Shown: positions 1 to 12,329 of the stretch, in pieces | How positions within the stretch are numbered: position 1 is the first letter of the stretch | How the letters are laid out: each line of letters starts with the position of its first letter | From: Tillus elongatus | Taxonomy: Eukaryota; Arthropoda; Insecta; Coleoptera; Cleridae | Length of the DNA: 64,000 bases | Assembly (NCBI GenBank): GCA_964006375.1 | Contig: OZ023262.1 | Location: forward strand, 51,979,722-52,043,721 | Reading direction: 5' to 3' | Made by a program: the position numbers and the translations under genes | The notes under the pieces: model-generated | Databases searched by the model: none | What the model saw: only the letters and a program-made list of their open reading frames with translations | Told to the model about the DNA's origin: nothing

Positions 1-585
1 TGCTTCTACAACGACTCGTGGGCCATCCTGTGATTGTCAACATAATTTTATCAGAGACGATAAATACCTTTTATAAGCCGCTTTAAATTGCAATTTGTTT
101 ACGCACTATAAAAGGACTACCGTCGGTCAACAACACATCTGATTTCTGGGTCATAAAATTTATAATGCCTTACATATCTATTTAAAACTTTCAAATACTA
201 CCTGCTTTAATAGAAAGTTGAAATAATGGTTCTCTTGCAATAGGACAAGTTTTATGACCGGATTATCAGAATGGTTATAATACGTGACAATCATTATACC
301 TTCGACAGATTCAACATTCATTCATAGTATTTACTTATCGCACGGTGTTATCTTTAAACATCTATATCAATTCAATGGTAACCTTAACTGGATAGTTTTG
401 ATCGCTTTATATGTACATTTGTTTCATTTATCAGCTCACAGTTAATTTAGCAAATGTTCTCCCACCCATCTTAGCAATATTGATCATGTTTTAAGTTAGT
501 CTATTTTCTGGCATGGCACTATTGCACTTACAATTTAATCTATTGTACCTCTATGCACACACAAATCCTATGGATTTATAGTGCT
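1..585. other. AT-rich stretch without a recognisable gene
   Basis: The first 50 bases (a phrase reading gggccatcctgtgattgtc) recur near 11.63, 22.08 and 53.31 kb inside family H copies, so the left edge is the end of a dispersed repeat. The remainder is AT-rich single-copy-looking sequence with no long reading frame, tRNA-like box or inverted repeat that I can see. Confidence 0.5.
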
Positions 586-998
586 ATCTAATATATGTAC
601 TACTTATTTGTATGTATACAAATATATTACGTTATCTTCATTTACTTTCCATATACATGTGTATCTGTGTATGTTGATATATGTATGTATCTAATATATG
701 TACTACTTATTTGTATGTATACAAATATATTACGTTATCTTCATTTACTTTCCATATACATGTGTATCTGTGTATGTTGATATGTGTATGTATCTAATAT
801 ATGTACTACTTATTTGTATGTATACAAATATATTACGTTATCTCCATTTACTTTCCATATACATGTGTATCTGTGTATGTTGATATGTGTATGTATCTAA
901 TATATGTACTACTTATTTGTATGTATACAAATATATTACGTTATCTTCATTTACTTTCCATATACATGTGTATCTGTGTATGTTGATATGTGTATGTA
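586..998. repeat. 103-bp tandem repeat, four copies
   Basis: A 103-base unit beginning atctaatatatgtactac is repeated head to tail at about 586, 689, 792 and 895, with only a few substitutions between copies (for example atatgtatgtat against atgtgtatgtat at the unit junctions). Because 103 is not a multiple of three, each copy opens the same 61-residue frame in a shifted register. Those frames are by-products of the repeat and not genes. The near identity of the copies points to recent amplification or homogenisation. Confidence 0.93.
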
Positions 999-1059
999 TA
1001 TATATTTGTACTCTTATTATCTGTAATTGACAAGTTGATCAGTAAAGTATTGTTACTGT

Positions 1060-1875
1060 TATTGTTATAATATTTTCACGTACATTGTTTAATAACGGAT
1101 ATATTGAGCTTTACAGTAAAAATGCACCATCCTGTATATATGTAAACATGTAAAAACGACCCCGCTAATTCGCACTCGTTTGACGAATTATAAAAAAAAA
1201 ATCTAAAGTCGTGGTCTTCTCAATAACGAATTTTGCCTACGAAAATTCGCGAAAATATAAACTATTAAACCACAAACTCTAACCGAAATTACTGCCAAAG
1301 CATCAGAGAAGAGGTCTATTTAAAATGAATTGTCTGCAAATATTTTAGTCAAATAAAGGACAATGATGGTTGAAGCTGTAACTTAAGGCTTTGTAACACA
1401 CATTTATTATGACATTTCTTCCACATAACACGTATTTGTTTCAGGCTCTTCGTCTAAATATTGCAAATTTTGACGTTTCAAATGGCGGCTTTCACATTTT
1501 GAGAAGAAAAACTATAAAATTTTCAGAGTAATTTTTCTGTTATTTTTTGACCTTTCTTCGTCAAGAAAACTTTTTTGTCTGTAATATACAATAAATTTTG
1601 TTATCCAGAAAAAATATTTTAGTATTGTGCATTTCTCTGGTCAAATTTTTTAAGTGTATAATTTTTTCCTTTCAACTTAGAGATCTGAATTTTTCATGTA
1701 GGGTAGGCTTATTAGTGTAAACATGGGTACCACATTTGGTTGCCATAGGTCTCTTATCTTCGGAGATACACAAATTTTCCGAAAGGTGAAGCAAAATTTT
1801 CCAGGCTAAGCTAGTCCGGATGTCGTTCATTAAACAAATTTGCGGTACGGTTGGCACAGTAATCGTTTTTGGAAA
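1060..1875 (-). repeat. family H dispersed repeat, internal part, reverse orientation
   Basis: This stretch matches, in order and in reverse orientation, the internal region of family H copies at 22.2-22.7, 37.0-37.5 and 52.9-53.2 kb. Shared landmarks are the phrases around 'catcagagaa..ggtctattt', 'atgatggttgaagctg', 'acgtttcaaatggcggc', and 'ccacatttggttgccat'. Terminal hairpin and TA core are missing here, so it is a partial, older copy. No coding capacity is seen. Confidence 0.7.
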
Positions 1876-1987
1876 AAAGAGTAATTATTTCAACTCTTTC
1901 TTCTTTCACAGAATACACCATTGTGAAATTAATTTTCGGTAATACTATCAAGTATCAAACCGACCGATAAACTGACATAACAAACCG

Positions 1988-2094
1988 GATTTCTCTCATT
2001 CCGATAAGAAATGTTCTGATAGTCAATTTTTTGTTTACAAACCAACAAAACATTGACTATCAGCACATTTCTTATCGGAATGAGTGAAATGGGT
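1988..2094. repeat. short fold-back (inverted repeat)
   Basis: The left arm (about 1995-2025, ctcattccgataagaaatg then a tgatagtcaa stretch) is followed after a 25-base spacer by its reverse complement (about 2050-2083). Arms are about 33 bases with one or two mismatches. Could be a small MITE or stem-loop. No target duplication was recognised. Confidence 0.75.
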
Positions 2095-2332
2095 TTTTGC
2101 ATCTTCAACTGCGAATAACTTTTAAACGAGTTGATAAAACTTTAGTTAAAAATTTGTGTGCTGAATTCAGAAAAGAAAGAGCTTTCAAATGATGTATCAC
2201 CACACTCAAGGGGTTGATGTGACAAAGTTGAGTTTTATGTCAAAACATGTCCCCCTCAATATGTTTCAGAGTTCCTAAAAAAAAAATCTCTGGACGCAAA
2301 TCGGTCTGTTTCGTTTCCAATGCGCCACCCTG

Positions 2333-2559
<227 letters not shown>

Positions 2560-2834
2560 ACAGATCTCCCCTTCAATTATTTTTTTTTAAGTAAATTCAT
2601 TAGAAAGTTAACAGTAAAACAAGAGAACTTCCTTTGATTGACGAACTTCGCCTCAACGCACTTAAACCTAATTAACTAATCGCACTTCAGCCTTGGTAAT
2701 GGGAAAAAAACAAAAACACAGGAGTCCTAATGTAGGAGATGTACAAAATGCATCCCTTGAACTTCTTGACAGCATCCCAATGAAATATTTTAAAGTTAAT
2801 CAACATCTGAGGCGTGACCCCCCTAATCGCAATC

Positions 2835-3540
2835 GTTATTCTTCTTCTTAAGTCAGTTTATTCGCGTGGTTAAGTTTTGTATACCACACATTTCACATAC
2901 CCCTATACGAAGAAGTCTAATAGCGTAAGATCGGGCGTATCCACCGATTTGTAAATAAGTCTAGGTACTGGCGAACATTGATTTGGTAATGTGCTGATGC
3001 TCCATCCTACTGTAACCATATCACATTCGCTAGAACTTGTGGGTTTGCTCGATCAGGATATAAACTTGCCAAAGTTGGCACGCCATTATTGGAGCAGCGC
3101 TAAATAATTATCTCCATTAAAATTGCCACTGATGAAAAAGGGACCAATGACATGATTTCCAACTATTCCTGCCCAAACATTAACCTTTTCAAGTTATCGC
3201 ATATGTTCTTCTCTCATACTGTATGAATTTTCTTTGGACTAGTATCGACAGTTATGATGACTAGGGTGGCCATGAAGTGTAAAACTGCACCTGGCAGAAA
3301 ACAAAAGCGTCTTCCATAAGCTCCTGGATTTTTATAAATGTATAGGCATGGATTTTGTTTTCTTTTACTATTCGAATCGCCCACATTCAATGTTGTGGCT
3401 GCTTGTCGACTCGAGGTATGTGGGTTTTCTTTAAACTCAAGCGAAACATACAATTTGTTATCATTACTCAGTGCATTAGAAGGTTTTTTTGTATCTGCCT
3501 TACACGTCCAAACTCGCGAAATTGCTGTTCAATTTTACCA
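2835..3540 (-). pseudogene. DUF4817-type mariner-like transposase remnant
   Basis: Read on the minus strand the region gives pieces of a DDE transposase of the type found in the intact-ended elements at 42.1 and 50.8 kb. An N-terminal piece near 3440-3340 (NPHTSSRQAATTLNV) fits the helix-turn-helix segment, and a central piece near 3190-3120 reads VNVWAGIVGNHVIGPFF, the conserved block between the first and second catalytic aspartates. A downstream scrap near 2930-2840 reads DTPDLTLLDFF, resembling the third-aspartate block. Frames change several times and stops intervene, so the gene is dead. The parallels are with established family motifs; the exact subfamily is an inference. No TIRs were identified for this copy. 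Confidence 0.7.
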
Positions 3541-3571
3541 ATTTATAAATTGTCCCTTGGGATATAGGCTG

Positions 3572-3580
<9 letters not shown>

Positions 3581-3662
<82 letters not shown>
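3581..3662. repeat. (TA)n microsatellite
   Basis: 82-base TA run preceded by a short (CA)n stretch. Neither flank gives a clear family H landmark, so this tract may have expanded independently from the CA/TA compound repeat. Confidence 0.95.
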
Positions 3663-3667
<5 letters not shown>

Positions 3668-5430
3668 CATGCACAGACATGGCTATATATTTTTTTAAAA
3701 ATGTTTTAAAATAAACACATACCTGGAAGTAAAAATCCAATTTATTGTCCTAGCTATAGTCAGACACAGGTGGTAAATTGCAGCCTTTTATCCTACTGAA
3801 CCTACAAATTAAAAACAATTAAATATAAATATATTCGTCAATGAATAGATTTTGACATAGTTTAAATTTATTAGGTAACGCATAAAAAAACATTTTGTAT
3901 CAGAAAACATTGAACAATTAAACTCACAATGAATGAACTGCTTAACAAAATACAAAGTGATATAAACCCGGTATAGACAGCTACAAACACAAACAAGCTG
4001 GTAAAAGACCAAATTTATAAACTGTCTTCGACAGAACAAAGTGAATTTAAATAGGAATGTGATTAGCGATTTTAACAAAATGTGTTAATATGTATAGAAA
4101 ATAAGTAAAAATTTGTTAATTATCAATTAGGGAAACTATGTGTTAGTAATTATTCTAGAAAAATAAGGTTTAATGTGTTAATGAATGATAGGTTATAAAT
4201 TTTAAAACAAACACAATTTGACTTACATGTATAAAATCGGAATATTGAATTATATGCAGGAAATGACTTTCTTTTGACTAAAGTAGTTAAATCATGTTAT
4301 TGGCTTATCTGAAAACAGAAAATGGTGATTGGTAAATAAAAAGTTTAAATAAAAATTAACAACTGTGATTCGAAGTTACAGAACAAAAGATAAAAATTAG
4401 AACTTCCGGGAAGAAGAACGAGAGATGGGGAAGAAGACGCTGGTAGAAGGAAGAAGCTAGTAGATTGCAGCAACAGAAAATGTTCAAAAAAGTTAATATA
4501 AATGATTAAAAACTATAGTGAAAGTATTTTATAGGTTATACCTACCAGTAAACAGCTATACAACAACTCCAATCAAGAATACCCGTACATAGATTGAGTG
4601 AAAACAGTGAATGGGCTAGAAGATTGACCCACGCCAAGTAAACCAAAGGTAATACATCAATAATTGTTAAAAAGTGTATTATATATTCAAAACAAGAAAT
4701 GAACCTGTAAATTTTATAAAAGAATAATATGTCAACGTCAGTCCAAGAAGTTAAATGTCATTTGCAAAGGCAATCATACCAAAAGAAGAACTAAATATAA
4801 AATATTTATGAAGTACTTGTAAGAGTCACCAGAGGGCGATAAGTAAACGTAAGAAATTCAACCTTATTTCCTCCATTTTAATATTTCCGTTACCAAGCAA
4901 CAAAATTCACCTGAAACGACGTTACCATGGTGATAAATAATTGCCAATGAAACGATTCAGATCCGTCATAGCAAGTCATAACATTTTTTTTTAAACAAAG
5001 CATTGGAAATAAAATTCTCAATAATAAGTCATAATTGCATTAATAAAGCTGGCATATTTGTATGTTAAAATTAGTAATATACGGGATCCCAAGTAAGAAT
5101 TTAAATTTATAAAATTAAGTCAATAACCAAACAAAAAGTTTTTTGATAAAAATAATTATAATAATAATAAATATTTTAAAAAAAAATTTCAAATTATATA
5201 TTGCTCATTGTTTTATTTTCTGTAAATGTCACACATATCTGTCCATTGACCAATTAATCCTCTAGCAGTATATAAAAGGTTCAGCAAATTAAATATATAT
5301 GCACCAAGAGTAAGAATTTTCGACATTGGTGGACCCAACTATTAAACATTCCCTGTAGGTAAGAAGAGTATCAACAAAATAGCTGTGGCATAGTAAGTAG
5401 ATCAAAAACCAGGTAGATATTTAATTTGAT

Positions 5431-5502
<72 letters not shown>

Positions 5503-5745
5503 CTTAATAAACTCATAATTTAATTCAGTATAATAAAATAAAACAAAAGGCGCCCAACAAAAAACATAATAAAACAAATAACACAAATATCAACACCTAT
5601 ATTTAAATAAAAATACAGTAAAAATAATAAAACCAACAAAAACTTTAATAACACATTTATTTCAATATTACAATAAAACACAATACACTATATACAAAAA
5701 TACAATATATAAAAACACCCTTATATACAATACGTACCACCGAAA

Positions 5746-5819
<74 letters not shown>

Positions 5820-5859
5820 ATGAATTAAGTTCTCCAAATTATACTTATCAGTATTACTA
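3663..5859. other. AT-rich intergenic stretch with two TA tracts
   Basis: No gene is recognised. The stretch holds (TA)n tracts at 5434-5499 and 5753-5815 and very AT-rich filler. Around 5268-5345 there is a TATA-like gtatataaaaggttcagc followed 55 bases later by acattggtggacccaac. That pair resembles the promoter and primer-binding-site junction of an LTR retrotransposon, but no matching second LTR or coding region was found, so it is only noted. Confidence 0.5.
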
Positions 5860-6370
5860 TGTTACAATTACTATTGACAAATGACAAAGTGTCATATTAT
5901 AAATGCCAGTGCCTTGGCTTTTGGTGGATTCAATATAGTGTTACATTTGTCTATGAGAATTAAGTTTATGGACTTTGTTACTTCTATGGCCAGTTGTAGT
6001 GTGTTGGTAACAGCGAACACTCTGGAATGTTTTGCTAGAAGGGACCAGAAGTCACAGGTGTAGAAAAGTGTAGAATCTCTATGGGGAGTATAAATACACA
6101 AACGGTACATAGAGTGAGTTCAGTTCAGTATTGGATCGGTGTGGTGTAAAATAACTGATCATAGAGCATTAAGCGACTAGGCCGTAAGTGTTGGTGAATA
6201 CGAAGCGATCATAGAAGCGAATAGTGGAATATAGTTCTATGGACATTTAGTAATAGAGAGAAATATTTTAGTTGATACTGGTGTTGGAAAATATTTGGTT
6301 ATAATAAAATAGTAGTTTAAAAAGCTGTGTTTTGTTAGTCAACAAATCCACAACCCCGTAGAACGTAACA
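5860..6370 (+). mobile_element. putative solo LTR of an LTR retrotransposon
   Basis: A 511-base block starts TGTTAC and ends GTAACA, giving the TG...CA ends with short inverted repeats expected of an LTR. Inside it a TATA-like gtataaatac at about 6089-6098 is followed by a repeated agttcagttcag initiator-like stretch, and an AATAAA-like ataataaaat lies near 6301, the order U3-R-U5 would predict. There is no coding sequence next to it, as expected of a solo LTR. The five bases on either side do not match, so a target duplication is not confirmed. Confidence 0.5.
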
Positions 6371-6824
6371 ATATCATTTATAATGCTGCTCACTAGAGCC
6401 GAAAAATAAAACAGAGCGATATCTCATGACATTCATATATTTCTTTCATTTTCTTGAAAAGAAAAAATCTCGAGTTTTTTCATCTGTATAAATATGCAAA
6501 TGATACAACAGCTGAATTCTTGTTTGCTTCGGTAATTTCTATACTTTCTTAAAGAACAATCTCGCATGGAATGTCTCAGCTATGTTCGTTGCAGAGTATG
6601 AATTGAATCCTCTTATTGTATCTGTGTCTTTTATAATCTATAATTCTGATACAAACGCCAAAGAGGATATTGCGTTGTTGTGACAGATGATTTTTCCAAC
6701 TTGTTTTTCTTAAGTATGACCCCGAACTTTCACAGACACGGTCAATTTCTGTTTGTAAGAAAACCTGGCAGCATTAGAAGCTTCATATTTATTTTTCTAT
6801 CAAGCTTTTATTAAATAGCATGTA
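6371..6824. other. unassigned stretch
   Basis: About 450 bases with no reading frame of interest, no recognised repeat-family landmark and no inverted repeat. Nothing supportable seen. Confidence 0.4.
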
Positions 6825-6825
6825 G

Positions 6826-7847
6826 GGTATACAAGGAGGTGTTGGAAGGTATTACTACTAAAAAACGTAGCACTTTTTAAAGCCAAATTTTACTTATTTA
6901 ACGTAATCCTCTCTAAGACCTACACATTTAGCAAAACGTTCATGGAACAAATATAAACCCTAATAAAAGTTTTTTCTTGGTCTTCAAAACCCAGCTCAAC
7001 GCTGCATCGATCGTTTATTTATCAAATACTTTTTGACTTCTGGGGATAAATAATTGTCCGATGGTACTGAATCCTAAGAACAGAATGGTTGGTCAACTAA
7101 TTTTACTAACTGTTTGCACGGCAAACAACGACTTGTGCGCAGAGGTGTTGTCCTACAAAAAAATCACACATTTGGTCAGTTTTCCACAGCCTCTTTTCAC
7201 AAATTGGTGGTTTTGCAAATTATTTCATTGTCAACTTTCTGGTAAAAATATCAGAAACATGCGTGAAACTACCTCTGCATACATAAACTACAAGAGAAAG
7301 GGTGTAGTGTTAACCACCAATAAAGTTAAGGCACCCGGAGCGAATAGGGGTAATGAATATTAAACGAAGCATAAATGCAGAAAGTGAAAGAAGCACGATA
7401 TAGAAGCTTAAGGGAAGAAGTAAGCCCCTACAAACAGCCCCCGCACTTCAACCATACCTCTTACCACCTTTACGTTTCTCTCGGAATTACACTCGTTCTC
7501 CCAATTTAAAAGCTAAGGAAATGAAAAATGGAATAACAATGCACGTCCTTGGGAAATAATTCTGTGAAAAGAGAGGTTTAGGTCTGGGGGTAAGTAAGGT
7601 GCTTGCTTTGAGATGGGTCGGTTTTCCTCAGTATGCTTCTGTTCAACGTTTTCGAAACCTATTTTGCCGAAAGCTTTCTCATTCCCAAGTCCTGATGAAC
7701 AATGTGAAACACACGTTCATGGGAAATATGCAATGTGTCTGTTATACGTTTTATCTAAACTTGTCGATCTTCTAAAATTATTTCGTGGACAGAGCCGGCA
7801 GTTTCTTGAATGGTCACAGAAATTGGTCTTACAGAGCGGTGTTTATT

Positions 7848-7857
<10 letters not shown>
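6826..7857 (-). pseudogene. mariner transposase, decayed
   Basis: On the minus strand the order of motifs follows a mariner transposase over about 1 kb. Near 7850-7620 the DNA-binding half reads GRPVSVTIQETAG, then LEDRQV, then SHERVFHIVHQDLGMRKL, ending before an in-frame stop. This is the family's second helix-turn-helix and the linker leading into the catalytic domain. Near 7160-7110 DNTSAHKSLFAVQT matches the second catalytic aspartate block, near 7050-7020 DSVPSDNYLSPEVKKYL matches the third (PSDY-like), and near 6930-6890 FHERFAKCVGLREDYV matches the C-terminus. The 7200-7600 part is scrambled. Stops and frameshifts make it inactive. Its N-terminal edge abuts a family H hairpin at 7855. 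Confidence 0.78.
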
Positions 7858-8307
<450 letters not shown>

Positions 8308-8760
8308 AAGTGCGTTTTGGTAGCGAATTTTCGGTAAATTTGCAGTTTAGCTCCCGAACGCTTTTCAAAAAACTGTTTTCAGAAACCTGCCTGTCTCCCC
8401 CCCCCCCTGGATCTACAAACCCCAAGAAAATGTTTTTGTTCACACCCCCCAAGGAAGTTACGGGACCAGGAGTGAGTAGGGGTATATAATTTTTTTTAGC
8501 TAATTTTCATAGAACAAATTCGTTAATGCATTTTTTACAGTTTTTTTCGAAATATGATGCGTTTGTAAGAAGAAAATTTGGACGCAGTAAGTGCGTTTTG
8601 GTAGCGAATTTTCGGTAAAATTTGCAGTTTAGCTCCCGAACGCTTTAAAAAAAATTGTTTTCAGAAACCTGCCTAGCCCCCCCTGCATCCACAAACCCCA
8701 AGAAAAAATTCTTGTTCACACCCCTGAAGTTACGGGACCAGGAGTGAGTAGGGGTGCTGG
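8308..8760. repeat. tandem duplication of a family H terminal module, period about 281
   Basis: The block running from aagtgcgttttggtagcgaa through 'tttagctcccgaacgctttt', 'tgttttcagaaacctgcc', a C-rich run, and 'gttacgggaccaggagtgag' occurs at 8308 and again at 8589. A related pair lies in the opposite orientation at 36.58 and 36.86 kb (period about 276). No coding content. Confidence 0.85.
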
Positions 8761-9440
8761 GCGGGGTAGGTAGTAAAAAGGAAATATGAGCAGAAAATTC
8801 GCACAAAACGGGCTTCAAAGCTATCCTTTTAACATCTTGAAGCCATATCGTCCTTAAACCCTGCCTACCCGCACAGCACCCCTACCCCCCAGGTGCCGTA
8901 ACTACCTCGGTGGGTAGGAACAATACATTTTTCTTGTGGTTTATGCAGCGAGGGTGCTTGTATGCACGCAAGGGGGGAGGAAAATCCCCACGACAAAGCA
9001 GACCCCCCCCCCCTTGCTAAAAGTCGAACGAGCGGGGGGGTCTGCTTCGTCGTATGCATTTTCCTCCCCCCTCGTGTGCATACAACCACCCTCATTGCAT
9101 AAACCACAAGAAAAACTTCTTGTTCATACCCCCAAGGAAGTTACGTGACCTGGGGCAACTAGGGGTGCTGTGCGGGGTAGGCAGGGTTTAATGGGGATAT
9201 GGCTTCCAATAGACAGCTTTCAAAAAGTTTTCTTCGCATTTTCTGCTCATATTTCTTTTTTACTACCTACCCCGCCCAGCACCTCTATTCACTCCCAGTC
9301 CCGTAACTTCCTTGGGCGGTGTGAGCAAGAAATTTTTCTTGTGGTTTGTGCATCCAGATGGGGTCCTAGTAATGCTTCTAAAAACTTTTTTTTTAATCGT
9401 TCGGGAGATAATCTGCAAATTTACCGAATTTTTATTAAAT
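8600..9440. repeat. 840-bp imperfect fold-back with GC-rich apex
   Basis: Two arms of about 400 bases are reverse complements of each other around an apex at 8999-9045, where gcagaccccccccccc on the left mirrors cgggggggtctgc on the right. Matching landmarks outward are 'gtttatgcagcgaggg' against 'ccctcattgcataaac', 'ccctgcctacccgcacag' against 'ctgtgcggggtaggcaggg', 'gcggggtaggtagtaaaaa' against 'ttttttactacctaccccgc', and 'tttagctcccgaacgc' against 'cgttcgggagataatc'. The GC content of the apex contrasts sharply with the surroundings. The coding frames seen here are by-products of the palindrome. Confidence 0.9.
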
Positions 9441-9835
9441 CCTTCAAATCTCAATAACTCAAATTGCTATTAACGTAAGCTTTGTTGCCATAAGTGATTT
9501 TGATAAAATATAGTACTGTTTCTACTACATAGGCTATACCGGTAATCAGATTGATGTCTGCTCGCGTTTGCTATAAAAAACATTTTTATGAAAGTTTACT
9601 TCCATAACACACTTGCTGTATCCAGACTTTTGAAAAATGTTTATATTTTCAAACAATAAAGTTATTTCGATGAAATATGGTACATTGTTTCTACTATATA
9701 GGCAAACAAGTTTGATGCCTGCTTTCATCAAAGAAAGTTATTTGCCATTAAAAATATTTTAAAAAAAATTCGCTACCATAACGCACTTGCTGCGTGCCGA
9801 ATTTTGTAAATATTTTGATCAAATAAAGAAATGTA
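9441..9835. repeat. family H terminal modules
   Basis: Contains the phrases 'aaatccttcaaatctcaataactcaaattgctattaac', 'gatgaaatatggtacattgtttctactatatagg' and 'taacgcacttgctgcgt' that end other family H copies (compare 23.7-23.9, 36.1-36.4 and 53.5-53.76 kb). The terminal ACGCA...TGCGT hairpin is near 9778-9795. Confidence 0.75.
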
Positions 9836-9989
9836 ACATTTAAAACATTAATCTAGCATCTTGCTATAGACAATTCACTCAATATTTTTCACCAGTAAAG
9901 CGCATTAGTTTTAGAATATTTGTTAAGTCACTAATTCTGACGTTTCAGATCGATAGTTTGAAAAATAAAAATTAAATAATTTAACTTTG

Positions 9990-10340
9990 TTCGTACTTCT
10001 TTACCTGTTGCGCCAGGACAAGTTAATCTTTGTTTGTGATATTAAAAGATTTTGTTTGGCACACGCAGTAATTTGGACTTCCAGTGGCCTCACCATTTTT
10101 CGAAAGAGAATCCAAAATTTTCGCGGAAATACTATTCCCATTTTCCTGGCTAACGAACCTATTCAAGCCATGTAAAAGAGAAACGTATCTACCAAACTGG
10201 ATTAAAATTGGTCCATCATTTTTTGAGTTAGCGGTGTGGTAATCTCCTCATTACCGAATTTTTTGTAGGAAAATTCGCTGAAACAAAGAATGAAATTGAA
10301 GTGATTTCTCAAAAACGGTTTGACTTTTGTTTGTGAACTT
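9990..10340 (-). repeat. family H fragment, reverse orientation
   Basis: Matches the segment next to the TA core in other copies: 'ttttcctggctaacgaac', 'attcaagccatgt', 'ccatcattttttgagttagcggtgtg', and 'ctcctcattaccgaattttttgtaggaaaattcgct', the last being the terminal hairpin. No TA tract survives here. Confidence 0.7.
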
Positions 10341-10439
10341 TTGGTGGAGTAATAGCATGCATTTACCCCACCCCCTCTCTATTTTGAACGGCGGATATAA
10401 CTTTCAATTTTCAAATGGGGTGAATGTATTTTTTAGTGA

Positions 10440-10516
10440 CTTTTGAATTTCTTAACAATTTCTTCAAATTAGCACGAACCAGGCCTAGGCCACCTATAAC
10501 ATATATCCTAGGTCAG

Positions 10517-10613
<97 letters not shown>

Positions 10614-10752
10614 GAAACGGACCCTGGATATGTATTCCAGGTGGCCTAGTTCGCGCTGATTTGAAGATGAGGAGATCGCGACTTTTGAATTTTATTTTAA
10701 TTTCTTTAAATGAGCGCAAACTAGGTCACCTAGAACACATATCCGGGGTCAG

Positions 10753-10819
<67 letters not shown>

Positions 10820-12090
10820 TATATCTGTATGTGTATGTATGTATCACACCGATAAGTCAAAAAATAAAGGGCAGATTTTGGTCAAATTTGGTAAGTGTCT
10901 CCTTTTGCAAGTGGCTCCGTTAAAACCGTTAGCCAGGAAAATCGGCCCAACTTTTCTCAGAAGATTTTCTATTTTCTTTCGGAAATTTTTTATATTTCCG
11001 GAAATAACAAAGTAAGGACAACCAAATTTGGTACGCGTATTTGTATTATAAATAGTAACCCACGAATCAAAATTTAGGTCTGTACGTTAAAAAGTTATAG
11101 ACATTTAAAGAAAAAAATGGGTGTTTTTCTTAAAACGTCCAAAACGCGTTTTGAAACCTCAAAATGGTAACATTAAGGCAAATAACCTGAAACAAATACG
11201 GGTTATGCGAAGAAAATGTTTCAAACTCTGAAGTTTCAGCTTCCACGATGATTGGCCTTCATTTTACTAAAATGTTTCCAGAAAATTCATTTCAAATAGA
11301 CCCTTTCTCTGATGCATTGGCAGTAGTTTTAATTAAGTTTATGGTTTAACGGTATATAATTTTTACCAAATTTCGTAAAAAAAATTCGTTATTGAGGAGA
11401 CCGCGACTTGAATGAATTTTTAGAAGACCCCTTCAAATGAGTGCAAACTAGGTCCCCAAGAATCCATATCCAAGTGTAGTTTCAGTTCTTATCTGTTTAC
11501 ATATATACAGGTGACGTATTTCTATGGTAAAGGGCAATATAATTGTTACTATGCAAGATACGAGAAAAAATTGTATACGTTAATTATAGGGTGTGTTAAG
11601 CTCATCTTATAAAATTAGTTTGACAATCACCGGTGGCCCATAAGTCGTTGGTGATATGTACAATTTTTTTTTCATTCTCTATATTCCTTATATTATTGCG
11701 ATTTTGCATTTTTCATCGAAATATGATGCATGTTGTAAAAAATCAAGAGCAGTAAGTGCTTTTTGGTAGCGAATATTCATTAATTGCTTCAAATTTCAAT
11801 AACTCAATTTGCTAATAACCTAAGGTTAGTTGGCTAGGAAAACAGTTTTCTCGGAAACATTTCAAGTTTATTTTCGGAAAATGTTTATACAGTTTCAAAT
11901 AATAAGTTACTGTCATAAAATATGGTACATTTTTTCTACTATACATGTTATACCGGTAACCAAATTGGTGCCTGCTTGCATTAAAAACATATTTGTTATG
12001 AAAAACATTTTTATGAAAATTCACTGTCATAACGCACTTGCTGCGTCCAGACGTGTTACACAGTTCGAATCTACGTAAAAAAACTAGGTA
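10440..12090 (+). repeat. family H copy with duplicated TA core (10518-10609 and 10754-10817)
   Basis: Two TA runs flank a unit reading 'accctggatatgtattccagg', 'gaggagatcgcgacttttgaattt' and 'catatccggggtcagtt'. After the second run come 'tatcacaccgataagtcaaaaaataa', 'ccggaaataacaaagtaaggac', and 'tttcaaatagaccctttctctgatgc', and the copy ends at 12030-12055 with the hairpin 'ataacgcacttgctgcgtccaga'. This is one of the longest copies and shows that the left flank and TA core can be duplicated together. Confidence 0.85.
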
Positions 12091-12329
12091 CGCATGCAAA
12101 AAAAAATGTATGATTTGCCCTTTCGGTTACGGAATTATGATTTATTAGGTTAAAATTCCAAAAAATATATCAAAAATTAAATTTCAACCTCAATTTATTG
12201 CCTGTCATGCGTGAGAAATTATTCGAAATTTCTTCCTTCAAGTTCCAAATATTTTCTTACTCTTTTGCGGATTCTGTTGTTTATACCATGTAAAGTTGTA
12301 AGTGCAATCGCCCTTACTTTGTACTTTAT

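Noticed and set aside
595..986. Three identical 61-residue frames, and the idea that the array is a CRISPR
   Set aside because: The 103-bp unit is repeated without variable spacers and the frames follow from the repeat. Context is eukaryotic.
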